A DNA stretch of 64,000 nucleotides from Selaginella moellendorffii (lineage: Eukaryota; Streptophyta; Lycopodiopsida; Selaginellales; Selaginellaceae), in NCBI RefSeq assembly GCF_000143415.4, contig NW_003314306.1, positions 1,148,328 to 1,212,327 of the forward strand. Direction: 5' to 3'. The notes under the pieces were generated by a model that saw only the letters and a list, made by a program, of their open reading frames with translations, was not told the DNA's origin and searched no databases. Shown one piece after another: positions 33,926 to 46,710 of the stretch (position 1 is its first letter; every line of letters starts with the position of its first letter). The position numbers and the translations under genes were made by a program.

Positions 33926-34909
33926 TTATTTCGATTGTGTTCCTATGTTCCTCCTCGTTCTCTTTAGATAGCTCGCAGTGGGCTGAATGCTACTGTCCTC
34001 CACAAGCATCTCTACAAGCTCTGGAGTATCGGGCCCAAAATTGGTCACCCGAGGCCCCCAGTAGTGATTCATCCTCATCTCCTCCTCCTCCGCCACGATC
34101 GTCGCCCCAGTCCCCATCGAAAACATGTGTGCGTCGATGCTCGTCGCGCTCTCCACCAGCGATGGCCGAAAGATTGGCTTCTGTCGGCTGCGAGAACCCG
34201 CAATCCTACCCTCGGTCTCACGTTTTCTTCTCTGGTACCGCTCGATCATCCAGTTCCCGGGATCTCCCGCTGGATTCCCCACGAAGAACATACACTGGAG
34301 CAAGATCTGGGACACTTCGCTCGTCTCCGCTCTTCTTTGCACGAATCTGGCCAGAAAGGCCGGGAATGTGTCCATGGGCGAGAATGGGTACTCGTCCACA
34401 TCCATCTCAAGCGCCCAAACACTCGATTGATTGTAGTTCGCAAGGAAATGAGCGTAGGAATTCTCCTGCTCGTAATGGCAATCCGAGCTCTCTAGCATCG
34501 GGAAGAGCGAGTAGAAGCGGTGGTACGTGAGAGCACCGGATTCCACATAAGGCCGGAGATTTTCCTCCTGTGACTCGGATTGACCGTGGGCGGTATCATA
34601 CCAGTAGATGTGCTCCACACCTGCGCTGCCCATGAATTCGATCCACTGCCGGCACTCGAAGGCCGTGATGTTGAAGAGATCCGCTGCGAATACCCTGTTA
34701 ACAATCACCGCGACGAGAAAGAAGCCGTCACCCTCGTGTAGATTGATCATTAGACGGGGGCTCGATTTGTTGCCAAAGCGGACGAACTCGAGCTGGGAGA
34801 TCACAAGAAAAATGAGCCACGCTGCCAAAAGTAGCATCCATATTTTCCTATTGATCGTAGTGTTGTTGCTACCATTGCCATTCATTGATGATGATCCCAG
34901 ACGCACCAT
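33926..34909 (-). CDS. GT92 (DUF23) family glycosyltransferase
   Basis: Single exon of 327 residues. A short cytosolic N-terminus is followed by one hydrophobic segment (IWMLLLAAWLIFLVISQL, about residues 23-40), giving a type II membrane protein expected in the Golgi. The domain has the GT92 pattern: EFMGSAGVEHIYWYD, WALEMDVDEYPF (the DxD metal motif), a conserved FVGNPAGDPGNW region and the C-terminal NHYWGPRV. Plant GT92 proteins include beta-1,4-galactan synthases. This one is shorter than those, so its acceptor is unknown. No break is seen. It overlaps the end of the terpene-synthase relic region but is on the other strand. Confidence 0.85.
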   Translation of the reverse strand: MVRLGSSSMNGNGSNNTTINRKIWMLLLAAWLIFLVISQLEFVRFGNKSSPRLMINLHEGDGFFLVAVIVNRVFAADLFNITAFECRQWIEFMGSAGVEHIYWYDTAHGQSESQEENLRPYVESGALTYHRFYSLFPMLESSDCHYEQENSYAHFLANYNQSSVWALEMDVDEYPFSPMDTFPAFLARFVQRRAETSEVSQILLQCMFFVGNPAGDPGNWMIERYQRRKRETEGRIAGSRSRQKPIFRPSLVESATSIDAHMFSMGTGATIVAEEEEMRMNHYWGPRVTNFGPDTPELVEMLVEDSSIQPTASYLKRTRRNIGTQSK

Positions 34910-36449
34910 GGCGTAGACTCTTGCTTAGATATTTAGTCAAGCTAAATCTGATTGCCTAACTCATCGTTGTTGGTCGCAAAATCGAATCTTAATGAAACAG
35001 CAGATTTGCTGATTATAGTCCCAAGAAACATAAAACTTTATCAATGCAATGCAATTGAATTTAGCCCACACCTCTTCGGTCCTTCTAAATATGATAGACC
35101 ACGCTGCTTTAACACTTAGGGAACATACAAACCAATCGTTGAACTATCACTCTATTTACTTTGTTATCCTTCTATAGCTGTTATTGTTTTAGAATATTTT
35201 AAGAATACTATTTGTAATGGTTTAACAACAACAATATTTTATGATATCAACAACAAAATATTGACACAAAACATTAGAGCATAGAGTGTGGAGTGATTTT
35301 AATTTATGTTTTCTCTTTTAGTTATCTTTGAAAAATATAAAATTTCCTTTTTTTCTTAAGGCACAAAGCATGCAAAGATGGTGTGTTACTTTAACCATTA
35401 GCTTTGGACATAACAACCTCATAATGGCAAGAAAAGAAGCTAAAGAATCAATGAAATTTTTATCACTCTTTCACTAAAACATTTACTATTGATTATTGCT
35501 TCCCAAAATCACTCTAAAGAAGTATATAATGAAAATTTTCACGAGTGAACAATGCGTAAACAAGCATTATGGATTTTAAAGAGCACTGAATAGAGTATGA
35601 AACATAGATTATAAAGTAGATTATATAAAATTTTACATTAGAAAATAAAGTATATAATTTGCTTTTATCCCTCATCATTTTTGGTGTGGTGACTATGGAA
35701 TTGTTTTGAGTTTTCTTTTTTTTAATTTCTTTTACCTTTCCTTTTCTACATTTCTAAAAGTTATGAAAAATAAGTGGTCAAATAGAGTTTGATCAAAGTG
35801 TTATTCTAAACCATCATCCCTCACTAAATCATAATTTGTAGTTAGGTTTTTTTTGTCTTCCTGAGGAGTTACAAGTTAAAATTCTTTACTTAATCTTTAA
35901 AAAACTTCACTTATTTGTTGAGAGCAATAAAAGTCCCAAGTTATCCTAATTCCATTTTCATTGAAAATATAAAATATTATCTTTACTTTTTCAAAAGTCT
36001 TAAAAATGAAAGGTGATTGAGAAAGTGCTCTTAGATATTTCTAGGTTGAGTTTGTGATATTAAATTTAGCTTTTGGACTTGGCTTATAAGTGGATGCCAT
36101 GTAAACAGTAGGGATTAAATTTTTATGCTTGTGAGGAAGATATTTAAAACAATGATAGACTAAAAAATATCTTCATTAAATATATAGATTGGATATATAA
36201 GTGATAGTGATAAACAATTTTGGAATAAATCTTTTTATTGTTTGGCCTATTCAAAATTGTATATTAAAGTCTTGTTTCCAAGATCATGTTTAATAATACA
36301 GTTAGCATCATTCAAGAGAATTTGACTTTGAAATTCTTTTAATCATTGTCAATATTCTCATAAAGCATCATGAATTGAGGAAAGCTTGGTTACAAATCTG
36401 TTACATAGAGTCACATTTGAAAATGTATATCATTACAACAATAATTTGT
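34910..36449. other. AT-rich intergenic DNA, no gene seen
   Basis: Over 65% AT by eye, with only very short frames. No element boundary was recognised. Confidence 0.6.
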
Positions 36450-36838
36450 TATAGATTCTTGAATTTAGAGTTCCCAAGAGGTCACTTAATTGAGTTTAAA
36501 TGGGATTTAAATTAAGTTTATAAGAGTTCAAATATAAAAGGAAAATGCCCATGAATAAAAATACACTTACTTTTCCAATTAGTTAAGGGTTTTAGGAGAA
36601 TTGGTTAGGATATTTGAGGTTAAGCAATACTATTCAAACTTAAAGATATATAACCCTAAATATCTTAAAACCTTTAAATGAGGTGCATTTTTATTTATGA
36701 GTTTTTTCCCTCTATATTTAAACTCCAATGCTCCCTTATACCGTTGTCCTAAAAACCCCACTTTCTTGATCAGCCCTTTCCTTTTATAATTAAATTTTAA
36801 TAAATCATCTTTCAAAGCATTCTCTTTAGCTGCTTACA
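36450..36838. mobile_element. Rearranged LTR of the TRIM family with TSD TTTGT
   Basis: The block starts TATAGATTCTTGAATTTAGAG in the position of the LTR start (two-part match with TGTAAGCTCTTGAGTTTGGAC) and ends TGCTTACA. It is flanked by TTTGT on both sides (36445-36449 and 36839-36843). It is twice the normal LTR length because a piece of about 110 bp (about 36515-36627) is an inverted LTR copy, and the 3' portion carries a partial tandem repeat. It is an old insertion with later internal rearrangement, or a nested opposite insertion. Confidence 0.7.
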
Positions 36839-39800
36839 TTTGTCTTATAGCAATTCAAAAGAACCTATAGCAAAGATTTTTTAGTGCATTCATTCTTTTT
36901 GTGGTCTATATATAATTTTAAAATCCTCCTTTGGTGTAACTTATGAAATGCAATTGTTAATGTGGCAAGTGAACTTTGAGGGAGTGTTCAACTTAAAAAA
37001 GAAAGTAGCTAGTATTAGAGTTATTTTCACTAATCTAAAAGGCATAAAACACATATTGGATAAATTGTTATAAATACCCACACTTACAACCAAGATGAGT
37101 ATGCTACTTTGATTCAAGAATTGAAGGATGCAAAAGTATTAAGAGCTAAAGATGTGGTTATTATAGGAGATTTGAAGGTAATTATGAATTAAGTGAATGG
37201 GAGTTAAGCATTTCTATCAAAAGATGGTCTATTCCTTCAAAATCAAACACATTGTAATAAGGAACAACTTTGAAACAAATTTGCTAGCTCAAGTTGGTAA
37301 TAGGAAGTCATAATAACTTAAAGCTTATCATAACAAAGTTAGTAAAAATTTCTTAGAGTGGAGAAGATTCTAAAATTAATTTTATAGTGTTTATAAATAT
37401 TTGAATCTTAAAGTTTTTTACTTTTTAGCATTTATATCTAGTGCCCAAATTGATCCCTACAAATTCAGGGCAACAAATGACACAATGAATGATTACACTG
37501 TCCTAAACATTTGCCAACCAGCCTCAACTTCCTCCCTCCCCATGGAAGGTTTGCTTTGAACTCTTGATTGGACTGATCAATCAATTGGTGGAACTAGGGA
37601 ATTTGCACATATGGATGTTGAAAGGTTGAGAAGCCTTGTCACACACAATCCAAATAGCAAAAGCAAAACATTCTTATACAGCCATTCCCCTCTTCTTTGT
37701 GGATTAGGAGTTTCTGAGGATGGGATGAAATCACACAATTACTGCTGGAATCTTATGAGTGATGGAGTTAAGGCCACCAGCTTGGATCATTTGCTATACT
37801 CTCCCTACTTGGTGCCAATTTTAAGCTCATTTACTTAATTTGGTTTACCATTTTTCATTTCATGGTTGTTCACAAAAGAGTAATATTGTGCCTCTCACTA
37901 GATCACTCTTTGATTGTAAGAGACTATCCTTTTTATACCATTAGATTTCTGTAATAGACTAAGCATTCAGACTTTCATAGTGGAGATCTCTTATTAACCA
38001 CAATAGCTAAGACTGCACTCCTATTATTGGGAGAGTCAGAGATGGCACAAATTGCTTTAAAGGCCAGATGATGGTATGGAGCTTAGTTACCTCCCTACCA
38101 CCCTTCTACTCCACCCTGCTTTGTGTTCCATCTATCCATGATTGTTAGTAATGGCTCAAATCCTATTTTTGGTTTGCTTTGATATACCTAAATTATATTT
38201 AGATATTCTAGAATATTTTACCATCTAATGGTTGTTATTCATTTAGTAAATATTAAATTAATTCAAACTTAGATTAATCTTGTATTTATAATTTATAAAT
38301 ATGTTTATAATTTATGAACTTCCTTAAACACTTTCTAGTATATTCTTGTTTATTCTACCATCTAATGGTTGATATTCAGTAAGATTAAATCTTGATTTAT
38401 AAATTATAAACATGTTTATAATTATTGATCAATTGGATTATTTAAATAATACTAAATAGGAATGACACTAATATTAAGCAAACCAAGCTGCATGCAATTT
38501 GTAGTAAATTATTATTAAATTTGAGAATATTTGTTTAATCTATAGTTATTTTTTATTTTAAACATGTATAATAATAATAATCTTAACATTTTAACTTTTA
38601 TTTTTCAATCCCTAATCAAGGTTTAATGTTCTAATACAATCTGTGCTAAGTTTTTAGTAGATTGCTCCTCCTTCCCAGTTCTTTCCACAGTCAATCACAG
38701 TAAGCTTAACAAAAGTCATCTTTAGCTGCATGGATCCAACTACCTGGAAATAGTGGACTAAGAGCTAGATAATTGAGCAATCCCTTCATATTGAGATTGC
38801 CTTGTTGTAAAGCATCTAAAGCTCACGATTCTCCCATGGGGTATCATCTTCTTTGTACTGTTTATAGTGCAAGTCATCTTTTTTATTCTTTTAAAAGCTT
38901 TGTAGTTAAATAGAATATATCAAAATCTAGGACTAGCTGGAAGAAGTCCCAAGAATGTTATATTTCTCTACTTTTAAATTTCAAATTAGTAAGGATTGGG
39001 TACAACTGATTTTAAAAATTAATAAATATAGATTATTTTTTCCTCGCATCAAAGAAAATCTGCTCTTTCTTGTGCTTTTTTTCAGCACACGAACTTGTGT
39101 CAAAAGCCTACTACCAAAGAAATCATAAAGCTTTTGATTCCAACTAATCTGCTCAGGCTGGACCCCATCCAAGGAATAACTTTGCGTGAACTTGAAATAC
39201 TTTACCATTGCTGATCATATCAACATTTATCTAAAAAGATTTAAACTTAAATAATAATCAAGGTTTAATACTACTTTTTTTAATTAGGTTGGTTCGCTCT
39301 AGTAGGTGAAAAAAACTCAAACAAAAGAGAAAGAATCAAGCATGGTTGTAGCTTCTAGAGCATGATAGAAATATGAAAACCAAGTCGAATAACACTCCAC
39401 AAGCACGTGTATATCAACAGTTCTCAGTTCTTGCAGTGACTCACAAGCTAAGTAAATCCTTGAAAACCATCACATTGGGAGGTGTAGACACGTGGAGATG
39501 AACAGAGAGATCCTTGCGCATGGAGACACCCCAGACACAAAGTACTGCAACATGATTAGCAGGACGAAACGAGATCCACCTCAAAAGAATGACAATGGAC
39601 ATTGAGCGTCCAAATCATGATAGCATCACGTTATGCAACTTCTAACATGCCTTGTTAAGAACAGAAGAAGTTTCAGAGATAACTAGCCTCAAATGTTGGG
39701 AGTGCAACTGCCTCTATACAGTTCCAAAGTAAAACCACGAGTAAAACATTCAGTTTTGGAGCTCAAACATCTCATCTGGAGCATCATATTAGATTAGCAA

Positions 39801-40212
39801 CTTTGGAGCACCACGTTAGCTCCTGCTAAGATGCATTTTAAACCCCTTCTCTTCATGAGATGGAAAAAATTTCTTTTGAGAGTTGGTTTCCTACATTATG
39901 TTAGTAGAAGTTGAATAAAAATGTTATCACCAGCATATTAAACATAAAAAATTAATAGCGCAGCAAATTATTTACAAATTATGATACAAATCCCTTTAGT
40001 TTGTGTGGTAAAGTAAATGCCTTTGTGGACATCATCGCTTGTTCCTTTCAAGCACGGAAAACATAAAAGAGCACTTGACAAATGGTGGTTTGTGGTGCCC
40101 CAGCATGCTTGTGGGACAACTACGTGCTATTGTTTTTGCGTAAAGTTTTTAAAACCATTAGAGCGTTGTTGTTTCTTTTGCTTTGAAGAAATAATATGTC
40201 GAACTATAAACC
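36839..40212. other. AT-rich intergenic DNA, no supported gene
   Basis: Very AT-rich. One 75-codon plus frame (37611-37838) sits in a slightly GC-richer patch but resembles nothing known. Near 38160-38420 the phrase TACCATCTAATGGTTG occurs twice with TTTATAATT palindromes and may be a small decayed repeat. Otherwise nothing stands out. Confidence 0.55.
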
Positions 40213-41485
40213 TCAAGCCGGAGTAAAATGGTTGAGCTTCAAGCTTTCCACGCACTCTTTAAGGTTGTGTTCCAGGCTGTGGAAGCGAAGGCCGAGCTCC
40301 TCTTGCAGTTTCCTGGTGGAGATGGCATATGGAGTGGCCTTGGGAGATCCATTGTCTTCACATCTGCTCACAAGATCAAAGCGTGATCATCTGGATCAAT
40401 CTGCGATTTATAACTTACTCTGTTGGGATTGGATACTCTGGATAGAGCTTGCGCAGCGTTTCGACCACGTCTTCGTAGTGAGTAACCCTCTCCACGCACA
40501 AGTACCTCCCGGAAGCATTTGGATTCTCGTAAGCTAGCAAGTGAGCCTCAGCAACATCTCCAACTCCCACCCATCCCAAACAAGCATTTGAGTAGTGTGT
40601 TTTGCTACCTGATCGAAGTCATGATCTTGAAACCACAAACAATAGAAAAAACACTTTTACCATTGATGAGTTTAAGGATAATCTCGCAGCTGGTGTTCAA
40701 AGTAGGCTGCAGGAGCGGTCCAATTACCATGGCAGGATTTATAGTCACCAGGTTAAGTCCTTTCTCTTTGGCAAACTTCCACGCTTCTTGCTCAGCTAGT
40801 GTCTTCGAAAGAATGTACCAGGCCTGCAGAAGGAAAGCAAATGGAGAATTGTCCAGGAGAGGCCTTTCTTACCTTCATCTCTCTGCAATAGTCGGGGTCG
40901 CTAAAGCAAGACTCATCGACGACCGTGTCGGGCGTTCTCTTGGGATTATACGCCACTGCCGCAGTGGACGACGTGACAACCACTTTGGCGACCGAGGGGC
41001 TCCGGGAACACGCCTCGAGAACATTGAGAGTTCCTTGTACTGCTGGCTGGATGAGCTGACGCTGCGATCATTATACAACACACAAAAGGAGTGAGAAGGA
41101 GCGAGAATTCTTTGAAAACTTTCTCAAAACTTACTTCCGGGTCAGCCACGCCTGCCAAGAAGAAAGGAGAGGCTGTGTGGAAAACACCCTGGCAGTCTTT
41201 TACCACATCATTGAATGCGCCGTCCTTGAGAAGATCGGCCTCGACGAGCTCCAATCTCTCCTCCGCGCCAGGCAGGCCTCGCAAATGCGATGTTCTGCTC
41301 GGATCGGCTGGAAACAATCGATCAAAATCTCGCTCCTATCCTATCTCTGGCTAGATTTCGCGCTTACTCAAGCTCCGCACGGTGCCGCGCACCTTGTAGC
41401 CGCGATCCAGCAGCAGCTTCACCAAGAACGATGCGATGAATCCCGACGCGCCGGTCACGCACACCAGCCCCTTGCCCTTGTCCAT
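40213..41485 (-). CDS. CCR/DFR-like NAD(P)H-dependent reductase (extended SDR, SDR108E type)
   Basis: Six exons: 41485-41368, 41307-41135, 41061-40873, 40823-40661, 40608-40419 and 40366-40213, coding 328 residues. The start at 41485 gives [21 protein letters not shown] with the Rossmann motif GASGFIA near the N-terminus. [14 protein letters not shown] with the catalytic Ser, and [11 protein letters not shown] with the catalytic Tyr-x-x-x-Lys follow; INPAMVIGP is also typical. Such enzymes reduce cinnamoyl-CoA, dihydroflavonols or polyketide pyrones. The CCR signature NWYCY is replaced by AWYIL, so true cinnamoyl-CoA reductase activity is doubtful. The last intron ends with a GAGCAG tandem acceptor, so one residue may vary. 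Confidence 0.9.
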
Positions 41486-41587
41486 CGCCGCTCGACTCCC
41501 CTGTTCTAGGGCATTCACTCCATCCTCGCTTTTCAAAAGCTCGTAGTCGCGAGAAAAATATTCATTAATCATGCTTTGGCACCAAAT

Positions 41588-41659
41588 GTCGGTGAAGTCT
41601 AGTGGTGAGTATCTCCGCCTGTCATGCGGAGGACCCGGGTTCGATCCTCGGTGAAGTGG
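41588..41659 (+). tRNA. tRNA-Asp (GTC)-like sequence, probably a relic or SINE head
   Basis: 72 bases with TAGTGGTGAGTATC in the D-arm/A-box position, the anticodon arm CCGCCTGTCATGCGG (anticodon GTC), and the T-arm GGGTTCGATCCTC with a B-box match. The anticodon and T stems pair, with one wobble. The acceptor stem does not: only about three of seven positions pair. No tail was identified. It is more likely a tRNA-derived pseudogene than a working gene. Confidence 0.5.
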
Positions 41660-41696
41660 AAAATGGTACTAATTAATCCTGTTTTGGCAACAATTT

Positions 41697-41732
41697 CCGC
41701 GGAGGACCCGGGTTCGATCCTCGGTCAAGTGG
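41697..41732 (+). repeat. Second, partial tRNA-Asp-like 3' half
   Basis: GCGGAGGACCCGGGTTCGAT and the following CCTCGGT repeat the 3' half of the tRNA-like unit about 72 bases downstream. The two halves are separated by AT-rich sequence. Confidence 0.65.
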
Positions 41733-41989
41733 AAAGTTTTGTTAATAGATGAATGGATCTCCATCCTCTGGATTGCTGCGGACCACCAAACAAAGAATTG
41801 ACAAGGAGCCAGCGGTCGCAACTGCAAACAAAGCCTCTTCCACTGGAATATAGAAACATGCCCAACCGCGGACAAAGGCTTTTCCGCGGGAATAAAAGCT
41901 GCGCATTGGAATAAGTAGCGGCGAAGATGATAGAAAAATTACCAGAATTTTGCAAGCTGGACCATGGCAAATGTGACATAACATGGCTA

Positions 41990-42894
41990 CTTCCAAAAGA
42001 ACCGCTTAACTTAAATCGCCCATCTCTCTTGCTTTTGCGTTTCCTCCTAAGAAAACGAAAGCTTTCCAAGGGTCAAAGTTTCGCACCAAGCAATATAGAT
42101 ATCGAAGGTACCTGCGATTCCTTTCTTATGCTTGAAAAGTCGTGCGCGCTAACTCTTGCGAAGGAAGGAATCAGTTCCGCAGCAGCAATCCGACAAGTCG
42201 CTTGGAAGTCATGAGGTGCGCCAACTGATTGAGCTGGTCCGCGGGCCAAGGAAGTAATCGTCCAAGCCGACCCTGACGCAAAGGCCAAGACTGTAGATGA
42301 CGATGACGATTGCTCACCAGCAACGCCTACAGGAAGAATGAGAGTTACTTTGAAGGAACACAAGGAGAAATGACGAAGGAAAGACTTATCTTGACAACGA
42401 AACCAAAGGTACCTCTGCTTCTCAAAAAATTCTCTTTCTGGAAGCGGAAAAATTAGCTAGAACGGGAGAAAAGGAAGGCTGCCACACTTACAACACTTTG
42501 TTGTATAGTCATGTACATGAGAAAGGTGGGTCATGCCATCAGGCTCTTCATCTTCACTGCAAGCGGAAAAGATGAAAAAAAGAAAAAAAAAGAGAAAACG
42601 TAAGGTTTTGAGCAAGGGGAAAATAAAAAAGAAAGTAGACAAGGGGTTTTGGTGACGGCTGTTCCGAGTCACTCACTTGTTTGCCTGCATTTGCTTGTCA
42701 CATGAAAATCCGCCATATAGTATCCATTTTTCCAAGGAGCCACTCGAAAGGGGCCAATATCGGTGTTTTCTCTCTTCTTCGAGCGATGAATTCAACCTCC
42801 TCTGTCCTTCTTCCTCTCCAGTTGCATCACCTATAGTGCTGCAGCCATCAAAAGTATCAGTCATGCAACACCCGGCTCTTGCAGCTCTTTTCAT
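41990..42894 (-). CDS. Unrecognised putative multi-exon gene
   Basis: Coding-like minus stretches join by plausible GT-AG sites. About 42864-42676 reads MTDTFDGCSTIGDATGEEE in part; about 42557-42494 contains DEEPDGMTHLSHVHDY; about 42330-42110 contains STVLAFASGSAWTITSLARG. They appear to share a frame, and the last may continue across an intron to a stop near 41990. I do not recognise a family. The first exon overlaps the start of the GH79-2 gene on the other strand, so the start shown may be wrong. The end is also uncertain. Confidence 0.3.
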
Positions 42895-45004
42895 TCTCGC
42901 AAATGTCGCTTACCAGGGAGTGCATTCGCTCGAGATGCAACGAGTTGTTCTCCAGATCAACACCACCTCTCCAGTGGCTCGAATCAGCGAGAACTTCATC
43001 TGTGCGACGCTCGACTGGTGGCCACCCGAGAAGTGCGACTATGGATACTGCAGCTGGGGGCGAGCCTCGCTTCTCAATCTGGTAAGCACAGAAAACAGAG
43101 CACTCGCTCAATGCACAGCAAAAAGCTAGATTGAAAATCGACTTGCCTTTTTCTGTCTCCGTCCAGGATCTCTGGAATCCAAGGCTGGTTAACGCTGTCA
43201 AAGGTGTGAGCTTTTTCCACTGGAGATGCTGAATTCGATGCTTGACACTCGTTTTTCCAGGATTGTCTCCATTACTGCTGAGACTGGGAGGATCACTCCA
43301 AGACCAGATTATTTACGAGGTTGGTGTCAGGCCGGGGCCATGCTTACCGCTTCAAAAGCAGCCTTCAGCCATGTTTGGATTCACAGGCGGATGTCTCAAC
43401 ATGTCCCGATGGACGGAGCTAAATTCCTTTTTCGAAAAGACAGGGTGAGTCGTGATTGCAGAAAAAGTGAAAGCGAAGTTACCTGTGACTGAGATCTGCG
43501 GAAATCCTCATCTCGTCTTCACAGGGCTCTGGTGGCTTTCGGTCTGAATGCCCTCTACGGAAGGACCAAGTTCGGAGACAACGGTTTCAAAGGATCATGG
43601 GAGTCCTCCAATGCCAGGGACTTGATGAAATTCTCTCTGGACCATGGCTTTCCAATCGTAGCTTGGGAACTCGGTAAGTGATATCATCTGCTGCTTTCTC
43701 TGTCCGAACGCATGCTGACTCCTCGGAGCTTCAGGAAACGAGCTAAGTGGAAGCGGGGTCGGAACCAGCATTAGTGCCAAGCAGTACGCGGCCGACATCA
43801 AAGAGCTTCGTTCCGTCGTAGATCAAGTGTATGCGAGATCCACCATCAAGCCTCAAGTGGTAGCACCGGATGGTTTCTGGGATTACGGCTGGTTCCATGA
43901 CTTTCTCCAAAGCACAGGGCCCAACGTCGTCAACGCCTGCTCCCATCACATCTACAACCTCGGACCTGGTAATCAGAGCATCACGCATCAGAGACGAGAA
44001 AAAAAGAGAAGTACAGAAACACTAAAACGGGATTAAAACATGTTTCTTGCGCCTGTAGGAGTTGACACACACCTCATCGAGAAGATAGTCAGCCCGAGTT
44101 ACCTTAGTCAAGAAGCAGGGACCTTTGAGGGAGTGGAGAAGCTGATGAAAGCGTATGGAACCGAGGCCTGGGTTGGAGAAGCCGGAGGAGCATACAACAG
44201 TGGTCACCACAACGTTACCGACAGATATGTCTTCAGCTTCTGGTAAGAAAAGAAGATATTGGAAACCGTTAGAACACTATCTAATACTTGCGAGCTTACA
44301 GGTACCTCGACGAGCTGGGGATGTCTGCATACTACAATACCGCAGTGTACTGCAGGCAGTCCCTGATAGGAGGCAACTACGGACTCGTTGATCGCACATC
44401 ATACGATTTGAATCCCGACTACTTCTCGTAAGTCTGTCGCGTTTTTCCCGCTTTCTAACACGTTCCTTTCGTCGCATTCAGGGCACTGCTTTGGAAGAAG
44501 CTAATGGGCCGGAACGTTTTCTCTGCAACTGCAGAAAACACACCGTACCTACGAACGTACGCACACTGCCTAAAAAGCAACCAGGTATACCAACTAAACT
44601 CCAGCAAAAACTTACACTTAGAAAGCCAACCTCTGATGTTTGTTTTCGGGCAGGGAGGATTGGCAGTCTTGATAATAAATCTCAGCAACTCAACGCAGTA
44701 CTCGGTCGACTTAAGCCTCACTCACAGTGAGAAGGACTGCTCCTGTAATAAACCAAGAACGAAGAAGTTAGCCGGAGCTGGAGTAAATGCTGAGAGGATG
44801 GAATACCACTTGACAGCTCCAAACGGAGACTTGCAAAGCCCAGTAATGCTGCTGAACGGGAAGCCACTCGTAGCAGGAGCAGATGGTAGCATACCAGAGT
44901 TAACTCCGGTGACAAGAACAAGTTCCTCGCCGGTTCTGGTGGATCCATACTCGATTGTCTTCGCGGTAATCCCAGAAGCAGGTGTCCAATCGTGCACACA
45001 ATAG
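42863..45004 (+). CDS. GH79 beta-glucuronidase (heparanase-like), paralogue 2
   Basis: Nine exons: 42863-43081, 43167-43203, 43261-43444, 43525-43673, 43735-43968, 44059-44242, 44302-44427, 44482-44584, 44654-45004, coding 528 residues. The start gives a standard signal peptide (MQHPALAALFILANVAYQG). Landmarks are FICATLDWWPPEKCDYGYCSW, LRLGGSLQDQI, FGFTGGCLNMSRW, the acid/base Glu in AWELGNEL and the nucleophile Glu in AWVGEAGGAYN. It is secreted and expected to act on glucuronic acid side chains of arabinogalactan proteins or related wall glycans. Exon structure is the same as in 24637-26607. The C-terminal domain has an extra Cys/Lys-rich insert (CSCNKPRTKK). Intron 8 (69 bp) is in frame and stop-free. 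Confidence 0.95.
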
Positions 45005-45354
45005 TCACCGTCGGGGCCTGCAACAGAGAGATCACATCAATAGATACCGTCCAAACAGGAAAACAACACAGCCAAAGACAAACGAGAAAAAAAAAAGAGT
45101 GAAAGAGAAACAAAAACTTCCATTGAAAGAGAGAAAAATGCGAGACAACTAAGAAAAGTTTTCTGTGATCCTAAGGATGATGGAAAATGCAAGAGTCTTC
45201 AGCAGCAGCAGCAGCAGCTCTCTACCAACGTTGCTTATAGTATTTTTACAACCCTGCTATGTAACTTGAAAATTCAAACACAGTCCGTGGACTTCGCCTA
45301 AGCAAGGCTCACCAGATCTCAATTCCAATCATAAAAATCTCATCTTATCTTCGC
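45005..45354. other. Convergent 3' regions of GH79-2 and actin
   Basis: No gene. A short CAG microsatellite (about 45201-45217) is present. Probably holds both 3' UTRs. Confidence 0.6.

Positions 45355-46710
<1,356 letters not shown>

Noticed and set aside
33926-34909. Terpene-synthase remnant continuing into the GT92 region
   Set aside because: The GT92 frame is intact on the opposite strand with its own membrane anchor and DxD motif.
37611-37838. A 75-codon plus frame in AT-rich DNA
   Set aside because: It is isolated, with no recognised motif, and could occur by chance or be a transposon relic.
41588-41659. A working tRNA-Asp gene
   Set aside because: The acceptor stem is mostly unpaired, so it was entered only as a probable relic.
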